A stretch of 31,396 bases of DNA, taken from the NCBI GenBank assembly GCA_010015655.1, contig ML976826.1, positions 5,587 to 36,982 on the forward strand, written 5' to 3'. Position 1 is the stretch's first letter, and each line of letters starts with the position of its first letter. The stretch comes from Bimuria novae-zelandiae CBS 107.79 (taxonomy: Eukaryota; Ascomycota; Dothideomycetes; Pleosporales; Didymosphaeriaceae). A model generated the notes under the pieces. That model worked only from the letters and a program-made list of their open reading frames with translations. It was not told the DNA's origin and did not search any database. The translations under genes were made by a program, and so were the position numbers. Of the stretch, positions 10,910 to 22,743 are shown one piece after another.

Positions 10910-13900
10910 ATGGCTACTAAGTCCGACCCCGCAGTGACGCGTGTCACTATTATACTAAACACACTAGATAACTAGTTTACCTAGTTATTTATTCGCCGAG
11001 ACGTCGCTAATCGACATAGCCTCTAGCAATATATTAACTCTAACGTAGCGAAGGAGAATCTCCCTAAGCTATAAAAGCTAATTAAGCCTTAACTTACTAA
11101 TTACAAGCTTAAAGCTACTAGGCTCTCTTACCTTACCACTAATAATTAAGAATCCTATTAATAGGAATGTAATTAATAGGAACGCCGCCACACTAAGTAC
11201 TATACTTAAAAAAAGGCACTAGCTAACCTAAATATAAATATTAGCAAGACAATTACTACACGTTACATACACCTAATTAAGAATTACGATACCCCGTATA
11301 ACTAACTAGTTATACTTAAAAAGTTCTTTTATCTTACAGACGCGACACGCCATCGCGAGCTAGCTAATAAATATAACACCCTTAAGACTACGCTACGAGC
11401 TACAAAAAAGATTAAGTAATAGCTATTAGACTAGGTATATATTATAGCTTAGGGCAAGGCTATTAGCCTATCTAAGACTAATAGTAATTAACTATAGGAA
11501 GACTTCCTTATTGCCTGTAAGGCACTTAATTAAGAGTACGCTACGTCCTGCCTGCAAGAGATCTTCAAGCATAAAGCGCAAGGCACTACTACCAAGATCT
11601 CATCTCTAGAGACTTACGTCGCCGAGATAACCACCTATCTACGCCGTACAAAGCCACACTCTACTAGACTGGCAGTCTCCGCTGCTGAGCTTAGAGTCAC
11701 AAGGCAAGTTAATACTAAACATGCCAACAGCCAAGGTAGCAGTCGTGACCGAGACAAGCCATCCAGAAACTGTGTCTGCGGGAAGAGGCACTAGTACACT
11801 AATTACTTTATTCTTAACCTATAAAACCTATAACGTCTAAAGGACTATTAGCCTACTGCTAAGGCTATATAGAAGGTTAAAGAAGCATAAAAGGATCCTA
11901 AGGTTAATAAGCGTATAGAGACTGCTCTAGCTAAATAGGCAGCCCGACAACCTTAGAACACTATATCGTTATAAATTAACAACGGCCAAGCTCCTGCTAA
12001 GGATAGCAGTACATTTATAGTAGTTATTAGCCTATCACACATAAGTTTCAATTAACCTAATTCTCTCGAAATCGAATCTCTCGAGGAGCAATCAAACGAC
12101 GACTCAAACGTAATTACGATAGACACTAATACTAAGCCTAAAGGAGAGCTTATAGTAATGGTTAGAGATAACACTGACAAGACTAAGCTTCTCAATCGAT
12201 GGATCGTTGATCCAGGGTCGAACACCCACGTTATTAATACAGAGTCATGGCACGGCTAGAAGAAGATAAACGACAATCCGAAGCGTTGCTACCTCCATGC
12301 TAGCAACAGCCACATCCTTATTACAGCTTAGGGCACGATAAAACTCGTCGCTTGTACACTATATAGACTATAGACACTAGAGCTAACGCACGTCGCGTAC
12401 GTCGAAGGCTTTCTTACAAGCGTTTTAGGACTCGCTCGCTGTTATACAGAGTCTATCCACTTTAACTCTGGCCGCGATGTCCTGTATATATATTAACTAT
12501 CCTACGTTATCGCATAACTCGAGTACAATAGAGGACACTAGCTAATTAATGCTAAGCTATTACGCCGACCGCCGTTATCGCTTCTACACCTACTATTAAG
12601 TACGTTTAGAGTATTATATCGCCCGTCGTACGCACTAAAGCTAATTAACGTTATTAATTAACGTGTTGCACATTAGATCTAGGGCCACCTGGGCTATAAG
12701 GCAGTTAAATAACTAGAGGCAAATGTTACTAGCGTTTAACTAATAGGAGAACACATAGACTATCTTTATTAAATATGTATTAAAGCTCGAATAACTTATA
12801 TTATCTTAAGACGCCCGGCTAAGAGCCGTGCATAATAACCATTCTATCGAATTGCGATAGACATTATTTATATTGTTCCTGTGGGAGAGGAATGCATCGA
12901 TGGCAGCAAATACGCCCTACACTCTATAGACGAATACTCGAAGTGGCATAAGATCGCCACAATACGCCGTAAGGATAAGTTAACTCTTATACGTTAGTTT
13001 ATATCTTTAATACGAAGGATTTAGCGCGTGTATAACGCTAACGTAGTCGCTATTTAATGTAATAATAAGAAAGGATTTAGAAACAATCTTATTAATATAA
13101 CAGAAGAGCTAGGTATGCTGTATAAGCTAGCACTAGCTAGAACAAAGGAGCTAAATAGACTAATTAAACGCGCTAGCGGAGTACTTACTTAGCGAGCTCG
13201 CGCTATGCGCATACACGCCAATCTACCAAAGAGTCTATTATATAAGCTGTATCGCACCGCCGCATATATACTTAATCGCACGCCTACTAAAGCACTAGGA
13301 TAGAAAACACCGTACGAGGTAGTATAAGAACAAAAACCACTCGTCGCTTATATAAGGCCTATTAGCTGTCGCGCCTACGTCTATAATCGCGATCTAAGAG
13401 CTATTAATAAGCTTAAATTACGCACTCTAATTAGCTACCTTATTAGCTACTAAGGCACTAATATCTTCCGCATCTAGCTACCTATAAAAGACACTATTAT
13501 TATCACCCGCGACGTCGTATTCAAGCCTATACTCTTCTTTAATAGGATAGATAGGTATGCGTTAGGATTAGTGCTTAAAGAGGTAATTAAACTACTTAAA
13601 TATCTAAAAGAACATTAACATAATAATATTAGTATCAAAGATCTATTAACTACTCGTTAACGTCGCCACCTAGTAGAGACACTTATAACCTCAGCTTCGA
13701 GAGCTGCAGGCTCCTAGGTGGGGGGTGAACAGATAGACAACGCATTCGAATTAACATAGTAACAGCAATAGCTACCTACTCTAAGACCTATAATGTCTAC
13801 TGCCACAAGCAATCGCACTCCTAAGAGTAATAAAGTACCTAAGGGCTATCGCTAACGCGGCGAGAGAGCTCTACGAGACGTTAACCTAGACCTAACTAAT

Positions 13901-15790
13901 ACAAGCTTAATTATTACTAGTAAACGCAATCGAAAGCAGAAAGATCTAAATAACTTTATAATTTATATATACGTAATAGCGCTAGGAGCTACACCTCTTA
14001 TTAATTATCTTTATGTATTTTTGACCAAAATTTGCTCTATACCTACTATAAATAAGATACTAAGAATCTATTAATCGCAGCTGCCACCTCTGCTAAAGGC
14101 AATAAAGTAGCTTAAAACATATACATTTAGTAATTAATTTTAACGCGCTATAGAGGTTAAGTGGCAAGCTCTACGCGCTAAAGGAGTCTTTAGAAAGACT
14201 ATAAAAATAAAGGCTACTATAGACGCTAAGGTGCTATCGTTAATATAGATATTCGCATATAAGATTGACAAAGAAGGATACCTCTCACGGTTTAAAGCTT
14301 AACTTATTATTCGAGGAGATCTTCAAGCTCTACTTAACAATATATACGCTACTATACTCGTAATTTATAACTTTCGCGCTCTTATTATAATCGCTAATTA
14401 CTTTAGTCTAGAGCTAAAGTAGTACGATGTCCCTACTGCCTTCCTAAACGCTAAGATTAATCGAAAACTATACGCTAAAACACCTGAGGCGTTCCGCCAT
14501 ACTGCAGGCGAGATCATGCTGGTACTCCGCGCCCTGTACGGCCTAAAGGAGTCACCAATCCTATGGTACAACAAACTACGTCGACAACTTATTAAGCTAG
14601 GTCTAAAGCTAGTTAAAGGCTTTCCTTGCTTATACACGAGCCGCTGGCTTATCCTATTTATTTATGTTAACGACATTATTATAGCATATTATTAGTCTAA
14701 TGCCTATTACCACAGGTCTTTTAAGAAGGATCTAGTAGACCTATACAATATTAAAGCTATAGGAGACCTTACCTAGTTTCTTAAAATCCGCATTATACGC
14801 GATTAAGCCTTACATAAGACGTGGCTAGTCTAGGACGCGTTTATTAATAAGGTATACGCTTAATTTAGTATTAAAGCTATAGGTAAGGCTTTAGACATTC
14901 TACTAGCGGAGAACTAGCTGCCATAGTCTACTAAGGAGTCTAATTTATCGTAAATAAAGCTTTATTAGTAACTAGTTAGCTCTCTCGCATATATCGCTGT
15001 CTAGGGTAGACCTAACGTCGCCCGAACGCACGTCGTCTTTGCTTGTCACCTTACTAACCTAGGACAGTCACACATCTCGAAAATCCGGAAGACCTGGCGC
15101 TACCTACTTAGCACGAAGGCTCTTGCACTTGAAGCCTCTGCTAGCGCGTAGGACATGGCTGAGTATCTATCTAACGATCCAATATATCGCGATCCTCTCT
15201 TCTTTAGATCCTCTGACGCCTTATACGCTAACAAGCCTAAGACTCGCTAAAGCTTTTAAGGCTATACTTTTAAGTTTAGTAGACTAATAATTAACTAGAA
15301 GTTAACAGTACAACGCGCAGTCACGAAATTAACTATAAAATTTAAATTACTAGCTCTATTACTTGCTAGCTCGTAGATAGAAGAATAGATGTAATTCTTC
15401 TCTAGTATTAACCTTACTCTCGACTATACACCTACTATCTGGTGTGATAATTAGCAGACCGTTAGTATTATTACTAAATAGTAAGATAAGCTTTATATAA
15501 AGGTTAAACATGTTAACATCCACCAGCTTTAGATTTAACAGGAAGTTAAAGCCTCTCGTATTAACGTTAAATAGGTCCCCACCAACTATATGCCTGCTAA
15601 TAGACTTATAAAGATTCTACCTAAGCAGAAGTTTGTAGACTTCGTCCGCTAAATTAGCCTTATTAATATTACTAAGCGTCTAAAGGGCCTGCGTTAAACT
15701 AATAGCAACAATCTTAATAGTATCTATATACACTAATACTAATTAGCTGTCATTGACTCCCTGCCTGGGCGTCCACGCCAGCTGGGGGGT
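10910..15790 (+). pseudogene. copia-2 Gag-Pol polyprotein, destroyed by RIP
   Basis: The start ATG survives (ATGGCTACTAAG). The frame then follows copia-1 Gag (SDPAVTRVTIIL), with TAG at each Trp position. The Gag knuckle at 11771-11809 reads CVCGKRH*YTNY, its last Cys changed to Tyr. The protease keeps DPGSNTHV (12209 on). The integrase has AIDIIYIVP with YALHSIDEYSKWHK, then RTAAYILNRTP (about 12840-13650). The RT has QYDVPTAFLNAK and ALYGLKESPILWYN (14400-14580); its active site reads YVNDI (about 14661-14676), Asp to Asn. RNase H (15190-15440) keeps FRSSDALYA. The C-terminus keeps KHVNIHQL and YMPANRL. Dozens of in-frame stops, no convincing frameshifts: mutation by transition, not indel decay. 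Confidence 0.9.
13716..13728 (+). other. Candidate central polypurine tract of copia-2
   Basis: AGGTGGGGGGTGA sits just after the integrase region and nearly repeats the tract beside the 3' LTR (15782-15791). It survives in a surrounding stretch (about 13685-13750) that keeps several CpA sites, whereas most of the element has lost them. Confidence 0.5.
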
Positions 15791-15791
15791 G
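15782..15791 (+). other. copia-2 3' polypurine tract
   Basis: CTGGGGGGTG lies immediately before the TGTCACGG start of the 3' LTR. Confidence 0.8.
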
Positions 15792-15804
15792 TGTCACGGT
15801 TTAT
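15792..15804 (+). repeat. copia-2 3' LTR, first 13 bases only
   Basis: TGTCACGGTTTAT is the LTR start shared with 10528, 17024 and 22370. The rest is unsequenced. Confidence 0.9.
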
Positions 15805-16329
15805 NNNNNNNNNNNNNNNNNNNNNNNNNNNNNNNNNNNNNNNNNNNNNNNNNNNNNNNNNNNNNNNNNNNNNNNNNNNNNNNNNNNNNNNNNNNNNNNN
15901 NNNNNNNNNNNNNNNNNNNNNNNNNNNNNNNNNNNNNNNNNNNNNNNNNNNNNNNNNNNNNNNNNNNNNNNNNNNNNNNNNNNNNNNNNNNNNNNNNNNN
16001 NNNNNNNNNNNNNNNNNNNNNNNNNNNNNNNNNNNNNNNNNNNNNNNNNNNNNNNNNNNNNNNNNNNNNNNNNNNNNNNNNNNNNNNNNNNNNNNNNNNN
16101 NNNNNNNNNNNNNNNNNNNNNNNNNNNNNNNNNNNNNNNNNNNNNNNNNNNNNNNNNNNNNNNNNNNNNNNNNNNNNNNNNNNNNNNNNNNNNNNNNNNN
16201 NNNNNNNNNNNNNNNNNNNNNNNNNNNNNNNNNNNNNNNNNNNNNNNNNNNNNNNNNNNNNNNNNNNNNNNNNNNNNNNNNNNNNNNNNNNNNNNNNNNN
16301 NNNNNNNNNNNNNNNNNNNNNNNNNNNNN
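15805..16329. other. Assembly gap (525 Ns)
   Basis: The run of N begins 13 bases into the 3' LTR of copia-2. An LTR repeated at least four times in this window explains why assembly broke here. About 190 bases of LTR and one target-site copy should be inside, and possibly the 5' end of the LINE. The N count may not equal the real length. Confidence 0.99.
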
Positions 16330-17018
16330 TAACTCGATTCCTATAATTTACTACGATTGGCTATAATGCATATGTTGTACCCTACCAGGCTCATGTTCCA
16401 CAACTTTCTCCTTTTGGTAGACACATTCCTTCTCCTGGTGAATTAAATCACAAGGTGTGCATAGGCAGCCGCGTATACAGTCTGTGCATAAGTTCCCACC
16501 AAGTTAATACTTTGTCCAAATGTCGCTTCGTTGCATTGCGTTAAAAATCCTAGCCATTCCGCAGAGCCCCACCATTGCGTAAGTGCAGCACTGTAAATGT
16601 GAGAAAAGTAAAGACAGGATGTTCTACAGCTCACATCTACATTGCAAGACGAGAACCCCCCCACGTTCCCGTCATGCTTGAGGCGGTGTCGAGTCCGGCC
16701 GTAAAGCATACAAGGGCACAGCCATCCAAGGCAGCCTACGTAATATTAATAACGCTAGTGAGATTAACGTCAGCTACCATATCAATTATATAAATACTGA
16801 TTGGACTGCAGCATAAGAGCGCAGAATAATGCCAGTCCTGCTTAGAAGACATGTTTTTAGCTAAGTGCAGATATATCAGGTAGCGCATTGAGTACTACTC
16901 GCCTTTATATGTGCGCAAAGATGGCCGAGAGAGCGTCAGCCTACCGCTCTAAGTATATCAGCATCTCGCACCATAATACTATTTTTAGTTGTTAACATTA
17001 GATCTATAATTAGAATCG
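16330..17018. other. Spacer between copia-2 and copia-3, no recognisable gene
   Basis: The composition is ordinary over about 16330-16740, with CpA retained, and becomes more AT-rich toward copia-3. A minus-strand open frame of 88 codons (16443-16709) contains a Trp-rich segment (TQWWGSAEWLGFLTQC) but matches no family that I recognise. A GTGAGC...TTTACAG pair at about 16586-16629 on that strand looks like a 44-nt fungal intron, yet none of the frames joined across it stays open convincingly. It could be the tail of a broken gene cut by the gap. Confidence 0.5.
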
Positions 17019-17023
17019 AGCCA

Positions 17024-17239
17024 TGTCACGGTTTATAGCTCTTTCTCTGTGCGATAGTTGTAGCTACCCTTACTCGACTGCAGCTTACCTTTCTGATAGC
17101 ATGACACCTATCTGGGACTAGCGTTGTTTGTGCCTGTGCACCTATACCTTCTGTAGTTCCTAGATAGTATAACCTTAGTTTAATCCTGCAATCTTTTCTA
17201 CTGCGTACTGTCTGCTCAGCGCTCTGCCTCACCGCGATA
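17024..17239 (+). repeat. copia-3 5' LTR
   Basis: It starts TGTCACGG and ends CCGCGATA, the last T being a C in the other LTR. It is followed by the primer site GTTATGAGCC (about 17239-17251, with GATA overlapping the junction). Confidence 0.95.
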
Positions 17240-17445
17240 GTTATGAGCCTGGATTGCACCCTGGATTGTTCTCACCTGCTACTGTAACGTTACTCTACTC
17301 ACGAGTTGCACGTTGCTATACCGCGTTCTTTATAACGCACCTGTTACCGCGTTCTCCACGACGCATCTATTTACCGCGTTCTTCACAACGCACATACTAG
17401 GATCTCTGCCTAGATCCATTAATACAGTCGACTATAGCCTCTATA

Positions 17446-20400
17446 ATAGCTACTAAGTCCGACCCCGCAGTGACGCGTGTCACTATTATACTAAACACAC
17501 TAGATAACTAGTTTACCTAGTTATTTATTTGCTAAGACGTCGCTAATTAACATAGCCTCTAGTAATATATTAACCTTAACGTAGCAAAGGAGAATCTCCC
17601 CGAGCTATAAGAGCTAATTAAGCCTTAACTTACTAATTATAAGCTTAAAGCTACTAGGCTCTCTTACCTTACCGCCGATAATTAAGAATCCTATTAATAA
17701 GAATGTAATTAATAAGAACGCCGCCGCACTAAGTACCACACTTAAATAAAGGCACTAGCTAACCTAAATATAGATATTAGTAAGATAATTACTACACGTT
17801 ACATACACCTAATTAAGGATTACGATACCCCGTATAACTAACTAGTTATACTTAAGAAGTTCTTTTGTCCTACAGACACAATACGTCGCCGCGAGCTTAC
17901 TAATAAGTATAACACTCTTAAGACTACGCCACGAGCTATAAAGAAGATTAAGCAATAGCTATTAAACTAGGTATATATTATAGCTTAGGGCAAGGCTATT
18001 AGCTTGCCTAAGACTAATAGTAATTAATCACAAGAGGACTTCCTTATTACCTATAAAGTAATTAATTAGGAATACGCTACTTCCTGCCTGCGCGAGATCT
18101 TTAAGCATAAAGCGCGAGGCACCACTATCGAGATCTCATCTCTAGAGACGTACGTCGCCGAGATAACTACATATCTACGCCGCACCAAGCCACACTTAAC
18201 AGGCCTGGCGGTAACCGCTGCCGAGCTTGGAGTCGCAAAGCAAGTTGATTTATAGACTATAAAGGGCAATCGCGGTGGCAGCCGTGACTAAGACAAGCCA
18301 CCTAGAAACTGTGTCTGTGGAAAGAAGCATTAGTACACTAACTACTTTATTCTTAACCCACGCAACCTACAACGTCTAAAGGACTATTAGCCTATAGCTA
18401 AGGCTATATATAAGATTAAGGAAGCGCGAAAGGACTTTAAAATTAATACACGTATTAAGACTACTCTTAAGAAGTAGATAGCCTAATAACCTTAAAATAC
18501 AGGATTACTATAAGTTAATAATAGCAATCCTCCTGCTAAGAATAGCAACACGTTTATAGTAATTACTAGCCTATTACACATAAGCCTTAATTAAGTCAAT
18601 TCTCTCGAGCCTAATTCTCTTAAGCCCGATTCTCTCGATCCTAAATCTCTTAAATCTCTCGAAGAATAATCGAACAACAATTTAAAAACAATTACATTAG
18701 ACAACAACGCTGAGCCTAACGGAGAGCTTATAGTAATAGTTAGAGACGACGCTAATAAGGCTAAGCTCCTTAACTAATAGATCGTTAATCTAGGGTCAAA
18801 CACCCACGTTATCAATACAGAGTCATAGCATGGCTAGAAGAGGATAAACAATAATCCGCAACGTCGCTATATTCACGCTAGCAATAGCCAAATCTTAATC
18901 ACGGCTTAGGGCACGATAGAACTCGTTGCTCAAACACTACACGGGATATAAACGCTAGAGTTAACGCATGTCGCATATATTAAAGGCTTTCTTATAAGCT
19001 TATTAAGACTTACTCGCTGTCGTATAGAGTCTATTTACTTTGACTCTGGCCGCGATGTCCTGTACATGTATTAACTATTAAACGTTATCGCCCAACTCGA
19101 GTACAATGGAGGCCACTGGCTGATGGATGCTAAACCGTCACATCGACCGCCGCTATCGCTTCTACGCTCACTATTAAGTACGTTTAGGGCATTATACTGC
19201 CCGTCGTACGCGCTAAAGCCTACTAATATTATTAATTAGCGTGCTGCTTATTATATCTAGGCCTATTTAGGCTAGAAAGTAGTTAACTATCTTGAATTAA
19301 ACGTTAAAGGTGTTTAATTAACTAGAGAACACATAGACTGTCGATATTAGATATGTATTAAGACTTAAATAACTTATATTATCTTAAGGCGCCCGGCCGA
19401 GAGCCGCGCATAAAAACCATTCTATCGAATCGCGATAGACCTAATCTACATTATCCCTGTGGGAGAGGAGTGTATTAACGGCAGCAAGTACGCCCTGCAC
19501 TCTATAGACAAATACTTAAAGTGGCATAAGATTACCACATCACGACGCAAGGATAAGTTAACACTTACACGTTAGTTTATATCCTTAATCTGTAAAATCT
19601 AGCGTGTGTATAACGCTAACGTAGTTGCTATTTAATGCGACAACGAGAAAGGATTTAGAAATAATCTTATTAATATAATAGAAGAGCTAGGTATGCTGTA
19701 TAAGCCAGCACCAGCTAGAATAAAGGAGCTAAATAGACTAATCGAACGCGCTAGCAAAGTACTTACTTAGCGAGCTCGCGCTATGCGCATACACGCTAAT
19801 CTGCTAAAGAGTCTATTACATGAGCTATATCGCACCGCCGCATATATACTTAATCGCACGCCTACTAAAGCACTAGGATAGAAGACACCGTACGAGGTAG
19901 TATAAGAACAAAAACCACTTGTTGCTTATATAAGGCCTATTAGCTGTCGCGCCTACGTTTATAATCGCAATCTAAGAGCTACTAATAAGTTTAAATTACG
20001 CACTCTAATTAGCCACCTTATTAGCTACTAAGGCACTAATATCTTCCGCATCTAGCTACCTATAAAAGATACTATTATTATTACCTACGACGTTGTATTC
20101 GAGCCTATACTTTTCTTTAATAGGATAAATAGGTATGCGTTAGGATTAGTGCTTAAAGAGGTAATTAAACTACTTAAATATTTAGAAGAATATTAACATA
20201 ATAATATTAGTATCGAAGATCTGTTAACTGCTCGTCAACGTTGCTACCTAGTAGAGACACCTACGACCTCAGCTTCGAGAGCTGCAGGCTCCCAGGTGGG
20301 GGGTGAACAGATAGACAACGCATTCGAATCGACATAGTAATAGCAATAGCTGCCTACTCTAAGACCTATAATGTCTACTACCACAAGCAATCACACTCCT

Positions 20401-22368
20401 AAGAGTGATGAAGTACCCGAGGGCTATCGCCAACGCGGCGAGAAAGCTCCACGAGACGTTAACCTAGACCTAACTAACACGAGCTTAATTATTACTAGCA
20501 AACGCAATTAAAAGCAGAAAGATCTAAATAACTTTATAATTTACACATACGCAATAGCGCTAGGAGCTACACCTCTTATTAACTATTTCTATACATTTTT
20601 GACCAAGATTCGCTCTATACCTACTATAGATAAGATACTAAGAATCTATTAATCGCAGCTGCCACCTCTGCCAAAGGTAATAAAGTAGCTTAAAACACAT
20701 ATATTTAGTAATTAATTTCGACGCGCTATAGAGGTTAAGTGGCAAGCTCTACGCGCTAAAGGAGTCTTTAGGAAGACTATAAAAATAAAGGCCTTTATAA
20801 ACGCTAAGGTGCTACCGTTAATATAGATATTTGCATACAAGATCGACGAAGAAGGATACCTCTCACGGTTTAAAGCTTAACTTATTATTTAAGGAGATCT
20901 TTAAGCTCTACTTAATAATATATACGCTACTACACTCGTAATTCGTAACTTTCGCGCTCTTATTATAATCGCTAATTACTTTAGTCTAGAGCTAAAGCAG
21001 TACGATGTCCCTACTACCTTCCTAAACGCTAAGATCAATCGAAAACTGTACGCTGAAACACCTAAGGCGTTCCGCCATACTGCAGGCGAGATCATGCTGG
21101 TACTCCGCGCCCTGTACGGCCTAAAGGAGTCACCAATCCTATAGTACAACAAACTACGTCGACAACTTATTAAGCTAGGTCTAAAGCTAGTTAAAGGCTT
21201 TCCTTACTTATACACGAGCCACTAGCTTATCCTATTCGTCTATATTAACGACATTATTATAGCATATTATCAGTCTAATGCCTATCACTATAGGTCTTTT
21301 AAGAAGGATCTAGTAGACCTATACAACATTAAAGCTATAGGAGACCTTACCTAGTTTCTTAGAATCCGCATTATACGCGATTAAGCCCTGCATAAGACGT
21401 AGCTAGTCTAAGACGCGTTTATTAATAAGGTATACGCTTAATTTAGCATTAAAGCTATAGGTAAGGCTCTAGACATTCTACTAGTAGAGAACTAGCTGCT
21501 ATAGTCTACTAAGGAACCTAATTTATCGCGAATAAAGCTTTATTAGCAACTAGTTAGCTCTCTCGCATATATCGCTGTCTAGGGTAGACCTAACGTCGCC
21601 TAAACGCACGTCGTCTTTGCTTGTCACCTTACTAACCCAGGACAGTCACACATCTCGAAAATCCGGAAGACCTGGCGCTACCTACTTAGCACGAAGGCTC
21701 TCGCACTTGAAGCCTCTGCTAGCGCGCAGGATATGGCTGAGTATCTATCTAATAATCTAACATATCGCGATCCTCTCTTCTTTAGATCCTCTAACGCCTT
21801 ATACGCTAACGAGCCTAAGACTCGCTAAAGCTCTTAAGGCTATGCTTTTAAGTTTAGTGGACTAATAATTAACTAGAAGTTAATAGTACAACGCACAGTT
21901 ACAAAATTAACTATAGAATCTAAATTACTAGCTCTATTACTTACTAGCTCGCAGATAGAAGAATAGATACAATTCTTCTCTAGTATTAACCTTACTCTTA
22001 ACTATATACCTACTATCTAGTGTAATAATCAGCAGACCGTTAGTATTGTTACTAAATAGTAAAATAAGCTTTATATAAAAGTTAAATATGTCGACATCCA
22101 CTAGCTCTAGATTCGACAGGAAGTTAAAGCCTCTCGTATTAACATTAAATAGGTCCCCACTAACTATATGCCTACTAATAGACTTATAAAGATTTTACCT
22201 AAGCAGAAGTTTACAGACTTCGTCCGCTAAATTAGCCTTATTAATATTACTAAGCGTCTAAAGGGCCTGCGTCAAACTAATAGCAACAATCTTGATAGTA
22301 TCTATATACACTAATACTAATTAGCTGTTATTGACTCCCTACCTGGGCGTCCACGCCAGCTAGGGGGT
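17446..22368 (+). pseudogene. copia-3 Gag-Pol polyprotein, destroyed by RIP
   Basis: It is colinear with copia-2 but more damaged. The start codon equivalent to 10910 reads ATA. The Gag knuckle near 18310 reads CVCGKKH*YTNY. The protease active site at 18787 reads NLGSNTHV for DPGSNTHV, losing the catalytic Asp. The integrase is recognisable at about 19420-20240. The RT keeps ALYGLKESPIL (21110-21150) but its active site reads YINDI. RNase H lies near 21770-21990, where STTEAE-type residues are altered. Trp codons are almost all TAG. It is non-coding and serves as a record of RIP. Confidence 0.9.
20294..20306 (+). other. Candidate central polypurine tract of copia-3
   Basis: AGGTGGGGGGTGA is identical to the copia-2 tract at the same place, although much of the surrounding element is mutated. 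Confidence 0.5.
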
Positions 22369-22369
22369 G

Positions 22370-22585
22370 TGTCACGGTTTATAGCTCTTTCTCTGTGCGA
22401 TAGTTGCAGCTACCCTTACTCGACTGCAGCTTACCTTTCTGATAGCATGACACCTATCTAGGACTAGCGTTGTTTGTGCCTGTGCACCTATACCTTCTGT
22501 AGTTCCTAGATAGTACAACCTCAGTTCAATCCTGCAATCTTTTCCACTGCGTACTGTCCGCTCAGCGCTCTGCCTCACCGCGACA
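22370..22585 (+). repeat. copia-3 3' LTR
   Basis: It is the less mutated copy of the pair and keeps the canonical CGACA end, followed by target duplication AGCCA. The polypurine tract CTAGGGGGTG (22360-22369), with one RIP-type change, precedes it. Confidence 0.95.
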
Positions 22586-22589
22586 AGCC

Positions 22590-22638
22590 ATAATTGGAAT
22601 GGACAGATCGGTTAAAACAGACCTATAATTGGAATGGA
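22590..22638 (+). repeat. Short direct repeat beside copia-3
   Basis: ATAATTGGAATGGA occurs at 22590-22603 and 22625-22638, 35 bp apart start to start. The first copy overlaps the last base of the copia-3 target duplication. A TCTA-rich microsatellite follows at 22642-22663. No function is evident. Confidence 0.7.
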
Positions 22639-22743
22639 GCGTCTATCTATATCTATCTATATCGTCACTCTCTCAAGAATTGACGCCATTTGCAGGAGTT
22701 GCTATTTAAGTTCCATTAACGTACTATTATCCGTGTTAGTCTG

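Larger units (their letters stand above)
10528..16329 (+). mobile_element. RIPed Ty1/copia retrotransposon (copia-2), 3' end lost in assembly gap
   Basis: The 5' LTR (10528-10731, 204 bp) starts TGTCACGG and ends CCGCGACA. It is followed by the primer site GTTATGAGCCCGG, a gag-pol remnant and a polypurine tract. The 3' LTR begins at 15792 and runs into Ns after 13 bases. It is very similar to copia-3 over its whole length, differences being mostly C/T and G/A. The last coordinate given is the end of the gap; the real end should fall near 15995 if the LTR is full length. Confidence 0.93.
17019..22590 (+). mobile_element. Complete RIPed Ty1/copia retrotransposon (copia-3) with target-site duplications
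   Basis: LTRs of 216 bp at 17024-17239 and 22370-22585 are flanked by AGCCA (17019-17023 and 22586-22590). Eight differences separate the LTRs, all transitions and nearly all C to T in the 5' copy (for example the end CCGCGATA against CCGCGACA). Internal sequence is colinear with copia-2 and shares most of its stop codons. It inserted into the same kind of unmutated sequence that resumes at 22591. Confidence 0.97.

Noticed and set aside
15753..16366. Long frames across the N run
   Set aside because: They consist almost only of undetermined bases.
17026..17259. Minus-strand open frames in LTRs (also 10551-10751 and 22372-22578)
   Set aside because: They are antisense readings of the copia LTRs, repeated with each LTR, without a domain.
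10910..22368. Alternative genetic code with TAG read as Trp or Gln
   Set aside because: The same transitions also hit active-site Asp, Cys and start codons, and the HET and J-domain genes use normal codons; RIP explains it.
22642..22663. TCTA-rich run as a CRISPR or satellite array
   Set aside because: It is a 22-bp microsatellite without spacers.
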